A stretch of 64,000 nucleotides of DNA from Chaetorhynchus papuensis (lineage: Eukaryota > Chordata > Aves > Passeriformes > Rhipiduridae): contig VWYX01000082.1 in NCBI GenBank assembly GCA_013396525.1, positions 96,353-160,352 of the forward strand, written 5' to 3'. Positions 46,478-58,731 of this stretch are shown one piece after another. The translations under genes and the position numbers were made by a program. Position 1 is the first letter of the stretch. Each line of letters begins with the position of its first letter. Below the pieces are notes generated by a model that was given only the letters and a program-made list of their open reading frames with translations, was not told where the DNA came from and ran no database searches.

Positions 46478-48799
46478 ATAGCTCTGTCAGTTTCTCAAGC
46501 ATGGGAAGAATGTTGCTCCAATGTGGTTAATGGCAAAATAAATGGATTTGACTGGCTTGTAATTTTACCATTTAGAAAACAGACTGGCTTGACTCTTGAT
46601 GAATGCAGATTGATGCAGCTCCAATAGCGCCTGTGATTTGCACCAGCTGGAGGCCAAATCTATACACTTCTGTAACAAGTATGAGTTAGGCTGCAGGTAC
46701 AGAGAGACTCTCCGCTATTAACGCTACATTACCCCAGTGTGAATGAAAAGAGAATGAACTATGTGCGCCTAATGTCTCCTAATTCTACTCTTCTAGCTCT
46801 TGAGATCTGAAAATTTGAAAATAAAAGCATTTTTTCTTATAGCTGAAGAAGAAAAGAGTATTTACCCAGTTTTAAACTGACTGTTCACTAAATGGCTGCT
46901 CCCAATGAAGGTCTTCTCTGTGTTTTTCTTTAAATTTGTAACAGTAGCCTATAAACCTCAGCTAGGCAGAGTGGTGATGAGGGCCTCTGCTGCATTAGTG
47001 TGAAAATTACAGAGCTGTAATTTCCTCTTAAGTTTGATTTTTTTGTGGTATTTTTTCCCAGAGGAAAACTAAGGGACAAGGTTTGTTATTGTTCCTAAAA
47101 AATAAAAGCAATGGTACAACGATTATTCCATTTAAATAGGAAATTGCTTTTTGGGTAAATACAGAGATGAGTCAGGCAAAGAAATCAAGAAATCAAGAGA
47201 TTTCTGCAGTGCATTATTTTACCATATGGAAATAAGTTATGTTGAAACATCTGAGGCCAGCCAGTTTCATTCTTGTGCTTTACAGAATACACTCAAAACC
47301 GAAACCTTCTCCATTTGCTTTTATCCCACTCTATTTTTTTGAATCCTGTTGTTCCTTTGCTTCTGGTCTGCATAGAGATGTATACACAGCTTAGCCTGGG
47401 TGTACAAGATATCTTCATATTTTGAGTTTTGGAAATTTTCCATTTGCACATAAAGACAATTATCCCCAGGCTACCCTTTCAGACGTTTCTAATGTACTTT
47501 TCTTAGGTGACACCTAAACCCTTCAAAGTTACATAAGCAGCTTCTAAACCAGTTCCAAGGTCAGTGTGTGGAATAATAGAAAATAAGTGCTAATTTCTAT
47601 GTTTTACACAAGCAACATCCCTCTGTCTGTTCAGCAGCTGCACGACAGTCACATGCAGCAGGAAAACAGAAGGAATCTATATGCTGGTTAATCAAAGCAA
47701 TGAAGACATCTTGATAAACAGGACCCCAAATAATAAATTGATCAGAGTAGAAATAAATGAGCAGACTCTTAAATGAACACCGTAAAGACCAGAATACGAA
47801 CTATATGACAGATGCCAGATTTCATTTTGTTACTTCAGGAATAGAATTACTGCAGCCACAACTGCCGTGTACAAAAAAGCACGCATGTGCCAAAAAGAGA
47901 GATGCGCTTTTGTTTAGAAAGCTTTCTGAAATCCATATGGGAAAATACTGTAGTCAAGGTACACTGGTGTTGTGCAGCCCATTCTCTATGTTGGTAGTCC
48001 TAGGCAGAGTTGAATGTGCATTTATAAATCCCATGCATTTCACAGTCTTGATGCCATAGACACAAAACTGAAATATTCTGCAGCATGGCACTTTTATGTA
48101 GTGATTTTTCTGATAAAAGAAGGGGAAAAATTTATTTCCAAAAGGGGAGGCCTGAGGTATTTATTGCTAAGGTAATTGCCAAACAGGCCAACATTTTCTA
48201 TAAAGCTATATTGGTGAAGTCCAGTTCCCAGCGTTGTGGGCACGCAGGTCTCAAATAGAAGGCTGAACCCTTTCCTCTGAGAGTCTGAGAGTACAGGTAA
48301 GCAGTGACAGTAGTTAGCTCCCAGGGTGAGCAAAAGCAAGCCCTTCTTTCAAAACCTGCCAGAAATAGCAAACTTGGAAGGTGAGTGTATCTATTAGATG
48401 CATGGGAGAAATGAAGAAGGATTCAATTCTGTGGTACTCTAAGAATAATCCATAGATGACCAAGATGTAGGCAGTAGGTTCAACCAGCTCCTGAAACAGA
48501 CTGGGATGGAACTTTGATTGTCTTGGTGCTGATTATTAACAATTCTGGAGTTCGATAAGTGGAAGCCAAACCTTTAGAAGAGGATGTATTTTTACTTTAC
48601 ACAATATTCACACTGGGTTTTCTGACTGGAAGAAAATGTGTTAAAACATGACTGCTAAAACCTGAGCCCATGCTAGAAATGAAAAATATGTTCAGGGTCA
48701 CAGGTAGACCTGCATACTGGTTGCTGTGTTGGTCTCTGCAGATTAAATCTGGCTTAGAAATTCTTCTGTGTTAGGAGTCACACTTTTTACTTCCAATAT
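46478..48799. other. Intergenic sequence, nothing recognised
   Basis: About 2.3 kb of unique-looking AT-rich DNA with short open frames only (longest about 100 codons at 47.76-48.06 kb, no domain seen). Confidence 0.55.
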
Positions 48800-48841
48800 A
48801 GAGTCATAGAATTGTGGAACGCTTTGAGTTGGAAGGCACAA
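48800..48841 (-). mobile_element. Very short CR1 3' tail
   Basis: Plus strand reads AGAGTCATAGAATTGTGGAA then GTTGGAAGG, the reverse complement of the last about 40 bases of CR1. It loses similarity immediately afterwards, so this is a severely 5'-truncated insertion. Confidence 0.75.
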
Positions 48842-51800
48842 ATATGGGGATAGCCTCACACCACATCACTGGAAGAACACAGACTCTGATTCAGTGCTAG
48901 GCAAATATATTGAAGCTGTTGCAATAAGAAAGGATTAGGCAAACTAAGGTTATTTACAACTCTGCCTTCCACAGAAAATAAGGAAAGAATCAGTGAATCA
49001 GGTTCAATATCTACTGTTTTGCCCTTAAGAAGAATATTACTCTTCTAAAGCATGAAGGAACTTGACATGTGGTTTATACGGAGCCAACTGCACCTGATAT
49101 AGTTATTCATATTGTGAGGTGCCAAGAGGTATCAAGATGCTGTCTTTACCAGGTGAAAACACTTGTCAGGCTTTTCACAGCTGGAAATTAATTTTTATTT
49201 TGCATACTGCTATTTATGTGTATTATTTACACAGTCTGCCTGTTACACTGCTTCAGAGTGTTTATGAATACTTTTACTAACTCTGTAACATCTCCTAATA
49301 AATACAATACAGTGAGAGAGACCATTTCATGCATATTGGTCAACTCTCATTTTACCCCCCGCCCCCCTCAAGATATGACAGGAATAATGCCTCCTTGCAT
49401 GCTAGCCTTTGACTAGAGGTCAGCGACCTCCAAACACAAAACCTGCTCTAGTGGTGTTCCTGTCTTTATCCAAGTGAAACAAATCAATGCTCTTGCCCTG
49501 CAAGGCCAGTTACATTACCATATGAAACCTTGCTGAATCTGCAAGTCTCAGAAATGTATTGAATTAATGAAAACCAAAGGGAATTCCCATATTACAGAAA
49601 CTGTGTTGGAAGGGATCCTTCGCTAACAAACTGTGAAGTAACACTGTTAGTTGATACTGCATAAGAGATGAAAAAAGTGCATCACTGTGTAGTTCTCTGC
49701 AATTTATAGACAATATTCTAAGTGTAAAATTGTCATTTTCAGGCTCCAAAGGAGATTCTCCAAGGGCACTGAAGGAATTTAGGAGGCCAATCATGGTTAG
49801 ATTTTTGATAGAAATTAAATTTCTGAGGCACAGATGCCTACTAAAAATATAATTAAAAATATAATTCCTACCGAGTACGAACAGCAACTAGGCTTCTAAA
49901 TACTATGTATGTTGGTAGGAACATTTTTCTGTAACTGCAGAAGTACACAATCAACAGGGACAGCACCTCTTTTGTTACATCACTCATCCATTTCATCTTC
50001 ATCATCACCACTTGATCACTCATAAAAAGCCAAGCCCCAAACTGTGACTGACTCCCTCCTTCAATCTGAATGCCAGCTGCACTTGTTAAATAAGGAAAGA
50101 CCTAAAAGTATTAATGTTTCTGGTTATTTGCAGTACTTTTTTAGAATGACTGAGTGTTGAGCTACCTGTAATTTGTACGTTTAGCAAGTAGTCATAAATT
50201 GTAAGGATTGATTATCTTTCATTGCTGACTTGTCTCACCCATGGCAGTTCTGCCTCTAGAGCAGGTCTGAGATATATTTATATGGGAAAAAGCTCACCTC
50301 ATTTCCTTAGTAGGTAAAGGTGACTTCAGTTGCAATTAAGTTCACTATAGTTAATATGCACAAAATTTAATGCAATGTTAATGCTGAACAAAAGAACATG
50401 CTAAAGAAGCAGCAGTATTATTTTCTGCTTTTTCAGGTTGTTGGGGTCTTTTAAATTTAAATGTCACCATCCTGAGAGCTGTCTGGTTTTGGTGGAGTAC
50501 ATTGTAAATCTGATTCATTGCCAGTAACAAAAAAGCCTAAATTGTAAAGAATGAGCACTTCCAAGAAGAGTGCATACTGTTCTTTTGACTGGCTGTATTT
50601 CATGTTTTCTTTCAACTGTAAGTTTTTCTGTCACCCTGCAATTACCCATTGTGACTTTTCTCTATTACTTACACTATTTAATTTCTACTTTTTGCCTGAA
50701 AAGAGATTTTTTTGTTTTGTTTTGTCCTTTTCCTGTGGGTTGTCCTGGTCTTGTAGTTCCCATTCCATTTAGTTGCTATTAGTTTGTAGTAACCACTGTC
50801 TATAATAGTGGCCTCAGATTTCTAGAAGCTAATACTCTCTTATAGACAGGACACTTCATTGATTGTTCTGAACATAACATGTTTCAGTGATAAGATTGAT
50901 GGACATGAAATCCCAAGATGACAAATTGACGAGGCTTTTAAACTAAGGGGCTGTGGAGCTCTGTAATTTTAATACGCAATTTGAAAAGCTTGATAGAGTT
51001 CCTAATTAAAAAATGAGGCAAGAAAATACATTAGGAGTTAAACACAGGCTTAGACCCTTTGCTTTGTAGGAATTGTCTTAAACATCTGCTTTGTAATGGA
51101 ACATAGGTATGTGTTACTGTTTTGCAGAAGAAAGAGAGCCAAGTTACTGCAGAAGGGTACTGACACGGTCCCTTCTTCCACACCATGAAGAAAAGAGGCA
51201 CCGTGTTTCTATTGACAGAACTGTCAGACCCACCAGCCTCTGAAGTCAGAGTGCCTTCAGATGGACTGGAAGAGAGTGGAAGTTTTTGAAATGGGAGCTC
51301 CGCAGAAAGCAAGCTCTCCATTTGATTTTCTAAGGCAGAAAAGGTATAGGCGAGCAGAATAGGGCACCACTTTTGCTTCCCTGAAATTATTTGCTGTGTT
51401 GAGCCCTGGTCCAGCTTTAAACTGAAACTCTCAAACAAGGCTCAGACTCACATACTGAGAGCTCATCACCTTCCCTCTGTAGCAGGCAGGTGGCAGACAG
51501 CAGCTGGTCTAAACAAGTGCATCATCTGTCGTTCACTGAAGGAAAACATTTGACTTCCATATTTTATTGAGTTCTTTAAACTTGTGGGTGAAGCAGTAGG
51601 GCGTCTGTATGGCCAATGCAATATGAACCTATTGCAAAACCAGCCAAACAAGCAACAAAACACAAAGGAAAATCAAGATCTCTTTTCAAGAGAAAAGTGC
51701 GTGCTGATCAGTATGGAAAACAATAGCACAGTGGTGTGTAGCGGCTTACTTTCATCTGTGTGTGACTAGTTTCACCATTGCCTACCATAGTCTTGGTCAG

Positions 51801-53840
51801 GTGTCAAGAAAGCATGCAAGTGGCTAAAACGTGAAAAAGGGGTGCTTTTCTAATGGATGTAGAAACACATCTTACCATAGAAAGGGAATAAGTAAGAGGT
51901 GCTGTTTTAATGCATGCATGTTTAAAAAGATCAGTGAAGTAAATTAGATCAGGATTCAAGAATATATAATTTCTCTAGCAAAACTAGAGCTATTCAATTT
52001 TACAAGAAAGCATAAAATTCCTAACTGATAAAGGCTGTACTTGTCCAAAAATGTAGTATATTGAGCCCGTAGAATTCATCATTACAGCAAGTAATAAAGA
52101 ACAATAATCTAGCAAGTGTCAAAAGAAAATAGATGGTTACAGTCTCAAAATTCAGAGTTATTGCAGCTGTAGGCACTTAGAAAGGAACAGATTTGTTAGA
52201 GACTCTAGAAGTTAAGCTGAGTTTTAGCTATTAGAACTTAGATGAATACAGTTGCAAAGGACGTTTATTCTATTGGCACTCCTGTAACACTCTTATACAT
52301 TCTTCTGAAGCATCCAGTGTTGTTCAGACTGAGAAATGGAAAGATGGATTAGAGGGACTGAAGATCTCATTGTGGAACAATTCTTACTTTTTAAAGATGG
52401 TAATTAAACTCTCTGCTTGCATGTAAATAACCTGGTCAATATAATTTACATTGCTTCCTTCCCATACTTTCCCTACTGTGTTTTTAGATTTGGAAGCAAT
52501 TTTATTTGCTGTTTTGTAAAATGCAAACGATGTAATTGTGAGTGATGGTAGTAACTACATTGGAAACAAACTCCATATAGACTCTCCAATACATAGTGGA
52601 CTGTAAATTTGTTATACAGCTACCATAAAAAGAATTTTGTATTTAAGATCCTTACAAGTAATACAAAGCCGACATTAGCAATTATAAACAAGTCATACTA
52701 CAAAGACAGTGAGTTTACTACATCAGCTAACAAGCAACAGAAGAATTTTGCATTTGCATTTACTTATAGGCTTATAATGAAGAGACACAGGAAGAGTAAG
52801 TTCTTTTGGCCTTCATTACTGCTGCAAGTCAGAAAAAGTGGTCTCTGTAATATAACTATGTAATAATAAGAAGACAAGAAAGTGTGTCTAAGCAAACATC
52901 TCCACCTTTCTAGTCTATAGAGCTTGCAAGTTCAGGCACAACAAAGCATTAAAACTCTTCCCAGTTGGACCTGTCTCAGATGAATACATGTTTCTACACA
53001 TCAACTAATATCCAAAATGGCAAAGTTCTGCCTTAGTAGAGTGTGCAACATCTAAGGGAAAGGTCCTGAAGCCATCTGTGCTCAAAGTCTACAATCATTG
53101 CAATTTCTGCTTTCATGGCACCCTGTGTCAACCAGTGTCCTGTTGTGGAAAGCCATGTCTTAATGAATAATACAAAAGCATCTGAGCTCCCAACAATTTA
53201 CATTTAAAGAGAGGATGCTGTTGACTGAGGAGAATGATATAGCATTGCACTGAGATAACATCCCTAATGTCATGATCTCCATGTATGAATTACGGCTGTC
53301 TTCTGGCTAAGAACCCAGAAGTCCTTCAGCACACATCACTGTGGCAACATTTATAAGTGAGACCATACTAGATACATACTACATGCGGGTTTTAATTTAG
53401 TATTGTGCTATGTACTGAAGGGGAGGGTTTCGTTTTAAAAGTGAAAAACAACACAGTGAGACTAAACTGCCAGATCTGTGAGATTAAGCTGCCAGATTTA
53501 AAATGCCTGAACCATATGGTGCACAAGATGAAAACTGACATTTTTATTTTCCTGCAGATCCTTGAAAACTAAATGCGTAACAGATGCAAAGTATCAAGGT
53601 GCCTGAACACCATTTTCAGGTCACAGTGCAAGACCATTTAAAGCTCTTCAGTGCAGTCCACAGGAAGCTTATATTTATACAAGTAGTCAGAAGTCACTTA
53701 CATGTAAGCAGAGTTGCCGAGTCTTGCCTGTTACATAATTTTCCTTCTAATATAATTTCTGATCTCCATTTAGAAGACATTGAGTAGGGCTCTGGAGGGC
53801 TGTCTTTATCCTCCTGCAACTGAGCCAATGTCCCACGTGT
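48842..53840. other. Intergenic sequence, nothing recognised
   Basis: About 5 kb with ordinary AT-rich composition. The longest frame (51031-51438, minus, 135 codons) has no recognisable domain and no start or splice support. A C-rich run occurs near 49.36 kb. No mobile-element ends seen. Confidence 0.55.
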
Positions 53841-54563
53841 CAGAGCCATAGAATCACAGAATGGTTTGGGTTGGAAAGGACTTTAAAGATTATCAAGCTC
53901 CAGCACTTCTGCTACAAGCAGGGCACTTTCTACTAGACCAGGTTGCTCAGAGCCCCATCCAGCCTGGTCTGGAACACCTCCGGGGATGGGGCAGCCACAG
54001 CTTCTCTGGGCAGCCTGTTCCTGTGCCTCATCACCCTCACTTTAAAGAGTTTCCTCATAATGTCTAATCTAAACCCACGCTTTTCCAGCTTAAAAGCCAT
54101 TCCCTCTTTTCCTCTCATTACATGCCCTTGTGACAAGTCCCTTTGCAGCCTTCTTGTAAGTCCCCTTTAGGTACTAGAAGGCTCCTATAATGTCTCTCTG
54201 GAACTGTTTCTTCTCTAGGCTGAACAGCCTGTCTTCATAGGAGAGAGCTTCCAGCCCTGTGATCAACTTAGTGGCTCTCCTCTGGACTCATTCCAACAGG
54301 TTCATGTCTTTCTTTCTCGCCAGTCCAGGGAGGTTCTCAGAAGAGCAGAGCAGAGGGGCAGAATCACCTCCCTTGACCTGCTGCTCATGTCTCCTTTGTT
54401 GCAGTGCAGGATACAGTTGGCCTTCTGGGATGCAAGTACGCAGACCTGAGTCATACTGAGCTTTTTTCTGTAAACTCCTCCAGGTCTTTCACCCCAGGGC
54501 TAGTATCAGCCCATCCTCTGCCCAGCCTGTATCCGTGTTTCGGATTGCCCTGACCCAGGTGCA
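53841..54563 (-). mobile_element. CR1 LINE 3' fragment (about 0.72 kb)
   Basis: The best-preserved CR1 in the window. On the plus strand: CATAGAATCACAGAATGGTT, CATCCAGCCTGGTCTGGAAC, CCGGGGATGGGGCAGCCACA, AGGCTGAACAGCCTGTCTTC, and CTCTCCTCTGGACTCATTCC, extending to GGATTGCCCTGACCCAGGTG. Sense on the minus strand; contains the 3' non-coding region and the last part of the element only. Short open frames in it are not genes. Confidence 0.95.
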
Positions 54564-57500
54564 GTAATATTACAGTAAACTATGAACTTTGTGTAAGGAT
54601 ATACTCTCATGGGTTAGAAACTACTGGAGTTTCTTGAAGACAAGAGTCCTGTTGCTATATGCTACAGTATTTGGAATCTTGTCTGTATTTAGGATACCCA
54701 AAATGATGATCTGTACTCAAGGTCTATATGTACACTCTTTAGGCAGCAGCCCAACATTTCCACTTCCTTACTACTAGGCTTTATGAGCTCTTGCATGTGG
54801 TTATGAGTACAAGACTCTCTCATGTCTCCACTGATTTAATTTTGTACTAACTGCATTGAAGCCAAAGGCAGCAATTTCTTTTTCAATCTTTTTGTAATGG
54901 GCAGGAGATGGTAAGGCAAGTTATGCTTCTGAAAACTTAAAGTCTTCCAAACTATTCCTTGTTCCTTTTCTGCTTATTATAGTTCTGACAAATGATTAAA
55001 GAAAGCAAAATGAGGCTGGGGATTCAAAAGCACAATTTTTTTTTTCTTGGAACATTCAAAATTGCAAAGATCCTAAGCATTTAGAAAGAATTTGGCTTCT
55101 CATTGATTTTTTATCTAGCCCAAAACAAAGCATGTTCTGATTAATATCAAAGACCACAAAGTACTTCCCAAGAAGTTTAGAGTCTGACTTGTAATGTCAT
55201 GATACTTAAAATCTACACGTAAGCACACAGAATAATTTTTGAAATATAAATGGATTTTTAGAGGAAGTCTGAACTGAGGATTGGGATGCCACTGTTTCTG
55301 GTGTTCAGTGGAAAGACTGGGCCCATGGATTTTATACCTCTTGTGCTTTATGTCAGGGCTTGGAAATATCATACCTCTCCAGGAGTTTTGGCCACTGGGA
55401 CTTGGGACCAGCTCCTAGGACAACTGTGTTCCCCATGTGCCAGGGGCTTCCAGATGCCCCACAAGGAGGCAGTGGCCAAAGCCCCTCCTGTCCTCTGGGA
55501 GCTGATTTTTAGCTGTGCCTTGAGCTGGGGCTGCCCTTTTGCTCCCTGGCTGGGGTGGAGGGACAGACCTGGCTGCTGGCTCTGTCCTGCTCCCGAGGGA
55601 GCCCCCACGGCTGCTGGTCTCCAGGGAGCAGCCAGTAAGTGCCACTTGAAATGACAGCGCTGTTAAGCTACTGCTCCCTGAAATCCCTGTACTGGTGCCA
55701 TTTGGAAGACAAGAGCTTCGCTGCCAGCAGCAGTGCTTGGATCAGGCAGACCTTTCCTGAACAATAAAGACAAATCCACTTCAGCATCTTTCAGCTCTGC
55801 GTGCTGGAAGAAGGGCACCTTCCAGAAAAGCTGCAGTGAGAGGTTAACTCATAAGGACAAAGGCTCCAATCTGCAATTCTACAGGAAGAGCAAAAACAAA
55901 ATTATTGTTCCAGGTTGATGCTCCAGGCTTTGAGCATCTGTTTCCTGATAGTATTATTGTAATACCCTCCACATGGAGTTAACCTTGAAGTTCCTGTGGA
56001 AGTTAGAACTAGTGCAAAGCTTCCAACAGGCAGTTTAAAAGGCCTTACAGAATTAAGTAGGAGTAAACTTGCAAATCAGTCCAAAGGGTGATTTTTATAT
56101 AAACATTTTGCCTTTATGAAAAGGGAGGACATGCAGAGCACCTCTGTGCTGCTGTTGTGTTCCCAGCAATCCACAAAGGCCTAACCCCAGCATTAGATTA
56201 CCAGACGCTCAGTTCACTAATCCACTAGCTATTGCACCTGCATTCCAGGGTTTTAATAAGAAATTCTACAGCTGAGCCCTTTATATGCTTCTTGAAGCAA
56301 TGACATACTTCAGCTCTGTCTCCTTCCAAACTGGCAGTAAATTTTTCCCATGAGATATGCCATCTCTAGAAGAAATGTGGGTGACCTCAGGCTTAAATCC
56401 TTAGAAGTTCTTATGAATGATGGAAGTGAGTGTGGTGGTGGAATTCTGCTAACACTGTAACTGAATGTTGCAGTGTTAGCTGTGTTCCTCTTTGCTCTTA
56501 GACTCTCCACAAATATTCCTTTAGCTTAGGTTTTATGAACAATGTTGTAGGAAATGTATTTTCAGGTATGTTGATTGATAGTTTAAGTAGGCGTTTGCCC
56601 AGGCAGTTTATGATATCATGTCTTAGACACAGATATGAACTCATAGTGAGAGAATCATAAATCCTACAGCTAACCTAGTTGCAAAGAGTGAAGTGCTCAA
56701 GTTTTTTCCCCTCAGATTTCATGACATTAATCTGTCAGCATTTTCTGTGTAAGTCTCTATGTGAAGTTTCTTCTGGACATTCTAGAGTATGTGAAAGGTG
56801 ATATTGTTTTGAATTTTAAAATTCTGTTGTGATTCCTTACTCTCATATGTTGTAGGGCACGCATTTGATGTCTGAAGTGTAATAATCACCTGTTATTATC
56901 AGTCTGCCATAACTTATTCCTCATTTGTAAAATTTTGTCTTCTCCTGAAATGTATTTTTGTAGTTGAACGGTAAAGGCATTAATAATCGGAAGCCTTTTG
57001 TCCTGCATAAACCATTCCTTTCTGTAAACTGATTACTCTGATTGATTTCCTAAATTTGGATGCCCTGTTTCTCTTCTCTGGATGGACAACAAATTGGAAA
57101 AGTCCTGAGAAACCAAGTAGATCTTGATTCTATCAAGGAGAGGCTATAGGGAACTTTTTGACAAGAAATCAACAGAGGAAATATCTGATAAGTAAGCTTA
57201 GGAATACATGAAGCCTTTTCAATAGTTCGCACGCTCTTTTTTTCAGGAGTAAGAGTATTTTTTTATGTGACATTCATTCTATCTATGCATCTAATGATAT
57301 CTCAAGTCACCTTTGAGGCAGATGAATAAATTATTTGGATAAAATATTTGTTCTCCTTTGCAAAGAATTTATTGATTTTTATTAAACAATCTAATTAATA
57401 ATTAAATAAATTAATAGTTGAGGTTATTGACCCTTACTCCCAGGTTTTGACTGCAGGTTCCAGGAGGACATGGACTGGTGCATTTAAAAGTACTTCAGCA

Positions 57501-58091
57501 TTACAGTAGAGAATAACACCAAAACAAAGTGATACCATGCCACCATTTTACCAGACCAAGTTGCATGTATGTTGGTGAACCACTGGGATTTTTCTTTTTT
57601 GTCAGGAAGCAGATGATTTATAAGTACACTTGGACACTCGCAGTGTGGGATAATGAGTAGGTGACAGTACCATGACAAAGCTTAGGATTCTTCCAGGTTC
57701 ATAATGTGAAAAACCAAAGGTCTTCACACTCACCCGTGAAGGAATCATAAGCAAGATATTTTAATAAAAATAGAACATGAAATAAAATGAAGACATCATG
57801 AGTCACCAATAAGTTGCAATATAGTTACTGCAGAAATAGATGTACCTTCCAATACTGCGTTTATTTTTACACTAAAATCTCTACAAGCAGCATTGAAATA
57901 ATAGCGACATTTTGCACTTAAAAGCTGAATTCAGACTACTTTTGCCACAATTTTATTTTCACATAGTTTTTTTCAAAAGTGAAGAATTGAAGTTCAGTAT
58001 TTTGAGTAACATAACTTCTTAGGCATACAGAGACTTGAAAACACACTATCTAAAGCAATACTGAATTATAGGAGGTGACTTCAAGTTCGTG
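54564..58091. other. Intergenic sequence with a GC-rich block
   Basis: About 3.5 kb. A GC-rich segment at 55.37-55.75 kb carries overlapping open frames on both strands (up to 122 codons), again without recognisable domains. The rest is AT-rich with no gene or element seen. Confidence 0.5.
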
Positions 58092-58588
58092 TGTTTTGGC
58101 CTGGACAGGGTTGATTTTTTACAGTAGCTGGAAGAGGAGCATGTCTGAGGGTGCATGACCAGGACCCAGATATCATTCTATACTACCTCACATGGTTGCT
58201 GGGGTCAGGGGGAAGGGGCTCTCTGGCTTTGGAGAAGATCAGGGCTTCCAGTAGAAAAAATGTGTCAGGCAGGGGAGAGACTGTCCACCATTGTTTATTA
58301 TCTCAGGGTCTGTGGTGACCATTTTTGCATGTGAATTACCCTCTCTTTTGTATACTTTTAAAATTAATATTGTTGCTGTTGCTGTTTGTTTTCTTATCTC
58401 ATTGCTGTTTCCAGTAAATTTTTCTTATCTTAACCTGTGGTCTTCACCTTTAGTGCCTCCAATTCCCAACTCCATCCTGCCCCAGTGAGAAAAGGGAGGG
58501 GAGTGAGGGGGGCGAGAAAGTGGCGTGTGGTTTAGGAGGTTCTCAGTGGGGGCAGTGAATTGGAGAATACCATTCATAAACCATGACA
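58092..58588 (+). mobile_element. Solo LTR of an avian endogenous retrovirus with target-site duplication
   Basis: Begins TGTTTTGGCCTGGACAGGG and ends CATAAACCATGACA (TG...CA), 497 bases. Flanks are GTTCGTG (58085-58091) and GTTCTTG (58589-58595), a 7-base near-identical duplication consistent with retroviral integration followed by one mutation; the integrase-generated part is probably 6 bases. It contains the 32-base core (58389-58420) identical to the copy at 46.3 kb, and a purine-rich run near 58.49 kb. No retroviral coding region is present. Confidence 0.9.
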
Positions 58589-58676
58589 GTTCTTGTAAAC
58601 ATGAACTTAGTGAAAGCAGAGCCAATTATGGAGGGGTGCCACTTTGTTGTTAACCGCTTTGTACTGTTGAGTGGTA

Positions 58677-58731
58677 GGATATGAACATCCATAAACCAGA
58701 TGAACTATGGATATGAACATCCATAAACCAG
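58677..58731 (+). repeat. Two-copy 23-base direct repeat (32-base period)
   Basis: GGATATGAACATCCATAAAC plus CAG occurs at 58677-58699 and again at 58709-58731. The internal CATCCATAAACCA string resembles the last bases of the adjacent LTR (58571-58583). Confidence 0.9.

Noticed and set aside
51031..51438. 135-codon minus-strand frame as a novel gene
   Set aside because: Composition (Ser/Leu/Phe-rich) and lack of any recognised motif fit a chance frame; no promoter, splice or neighbour support.
53861..54459. Open frames of about 66-75 codons on both strands
   Set aside because: They lie inside the non-coding 3' portion of a CR1 element, and similar frames occur in other CR1 copies at 8.7 and 41.3 kb.
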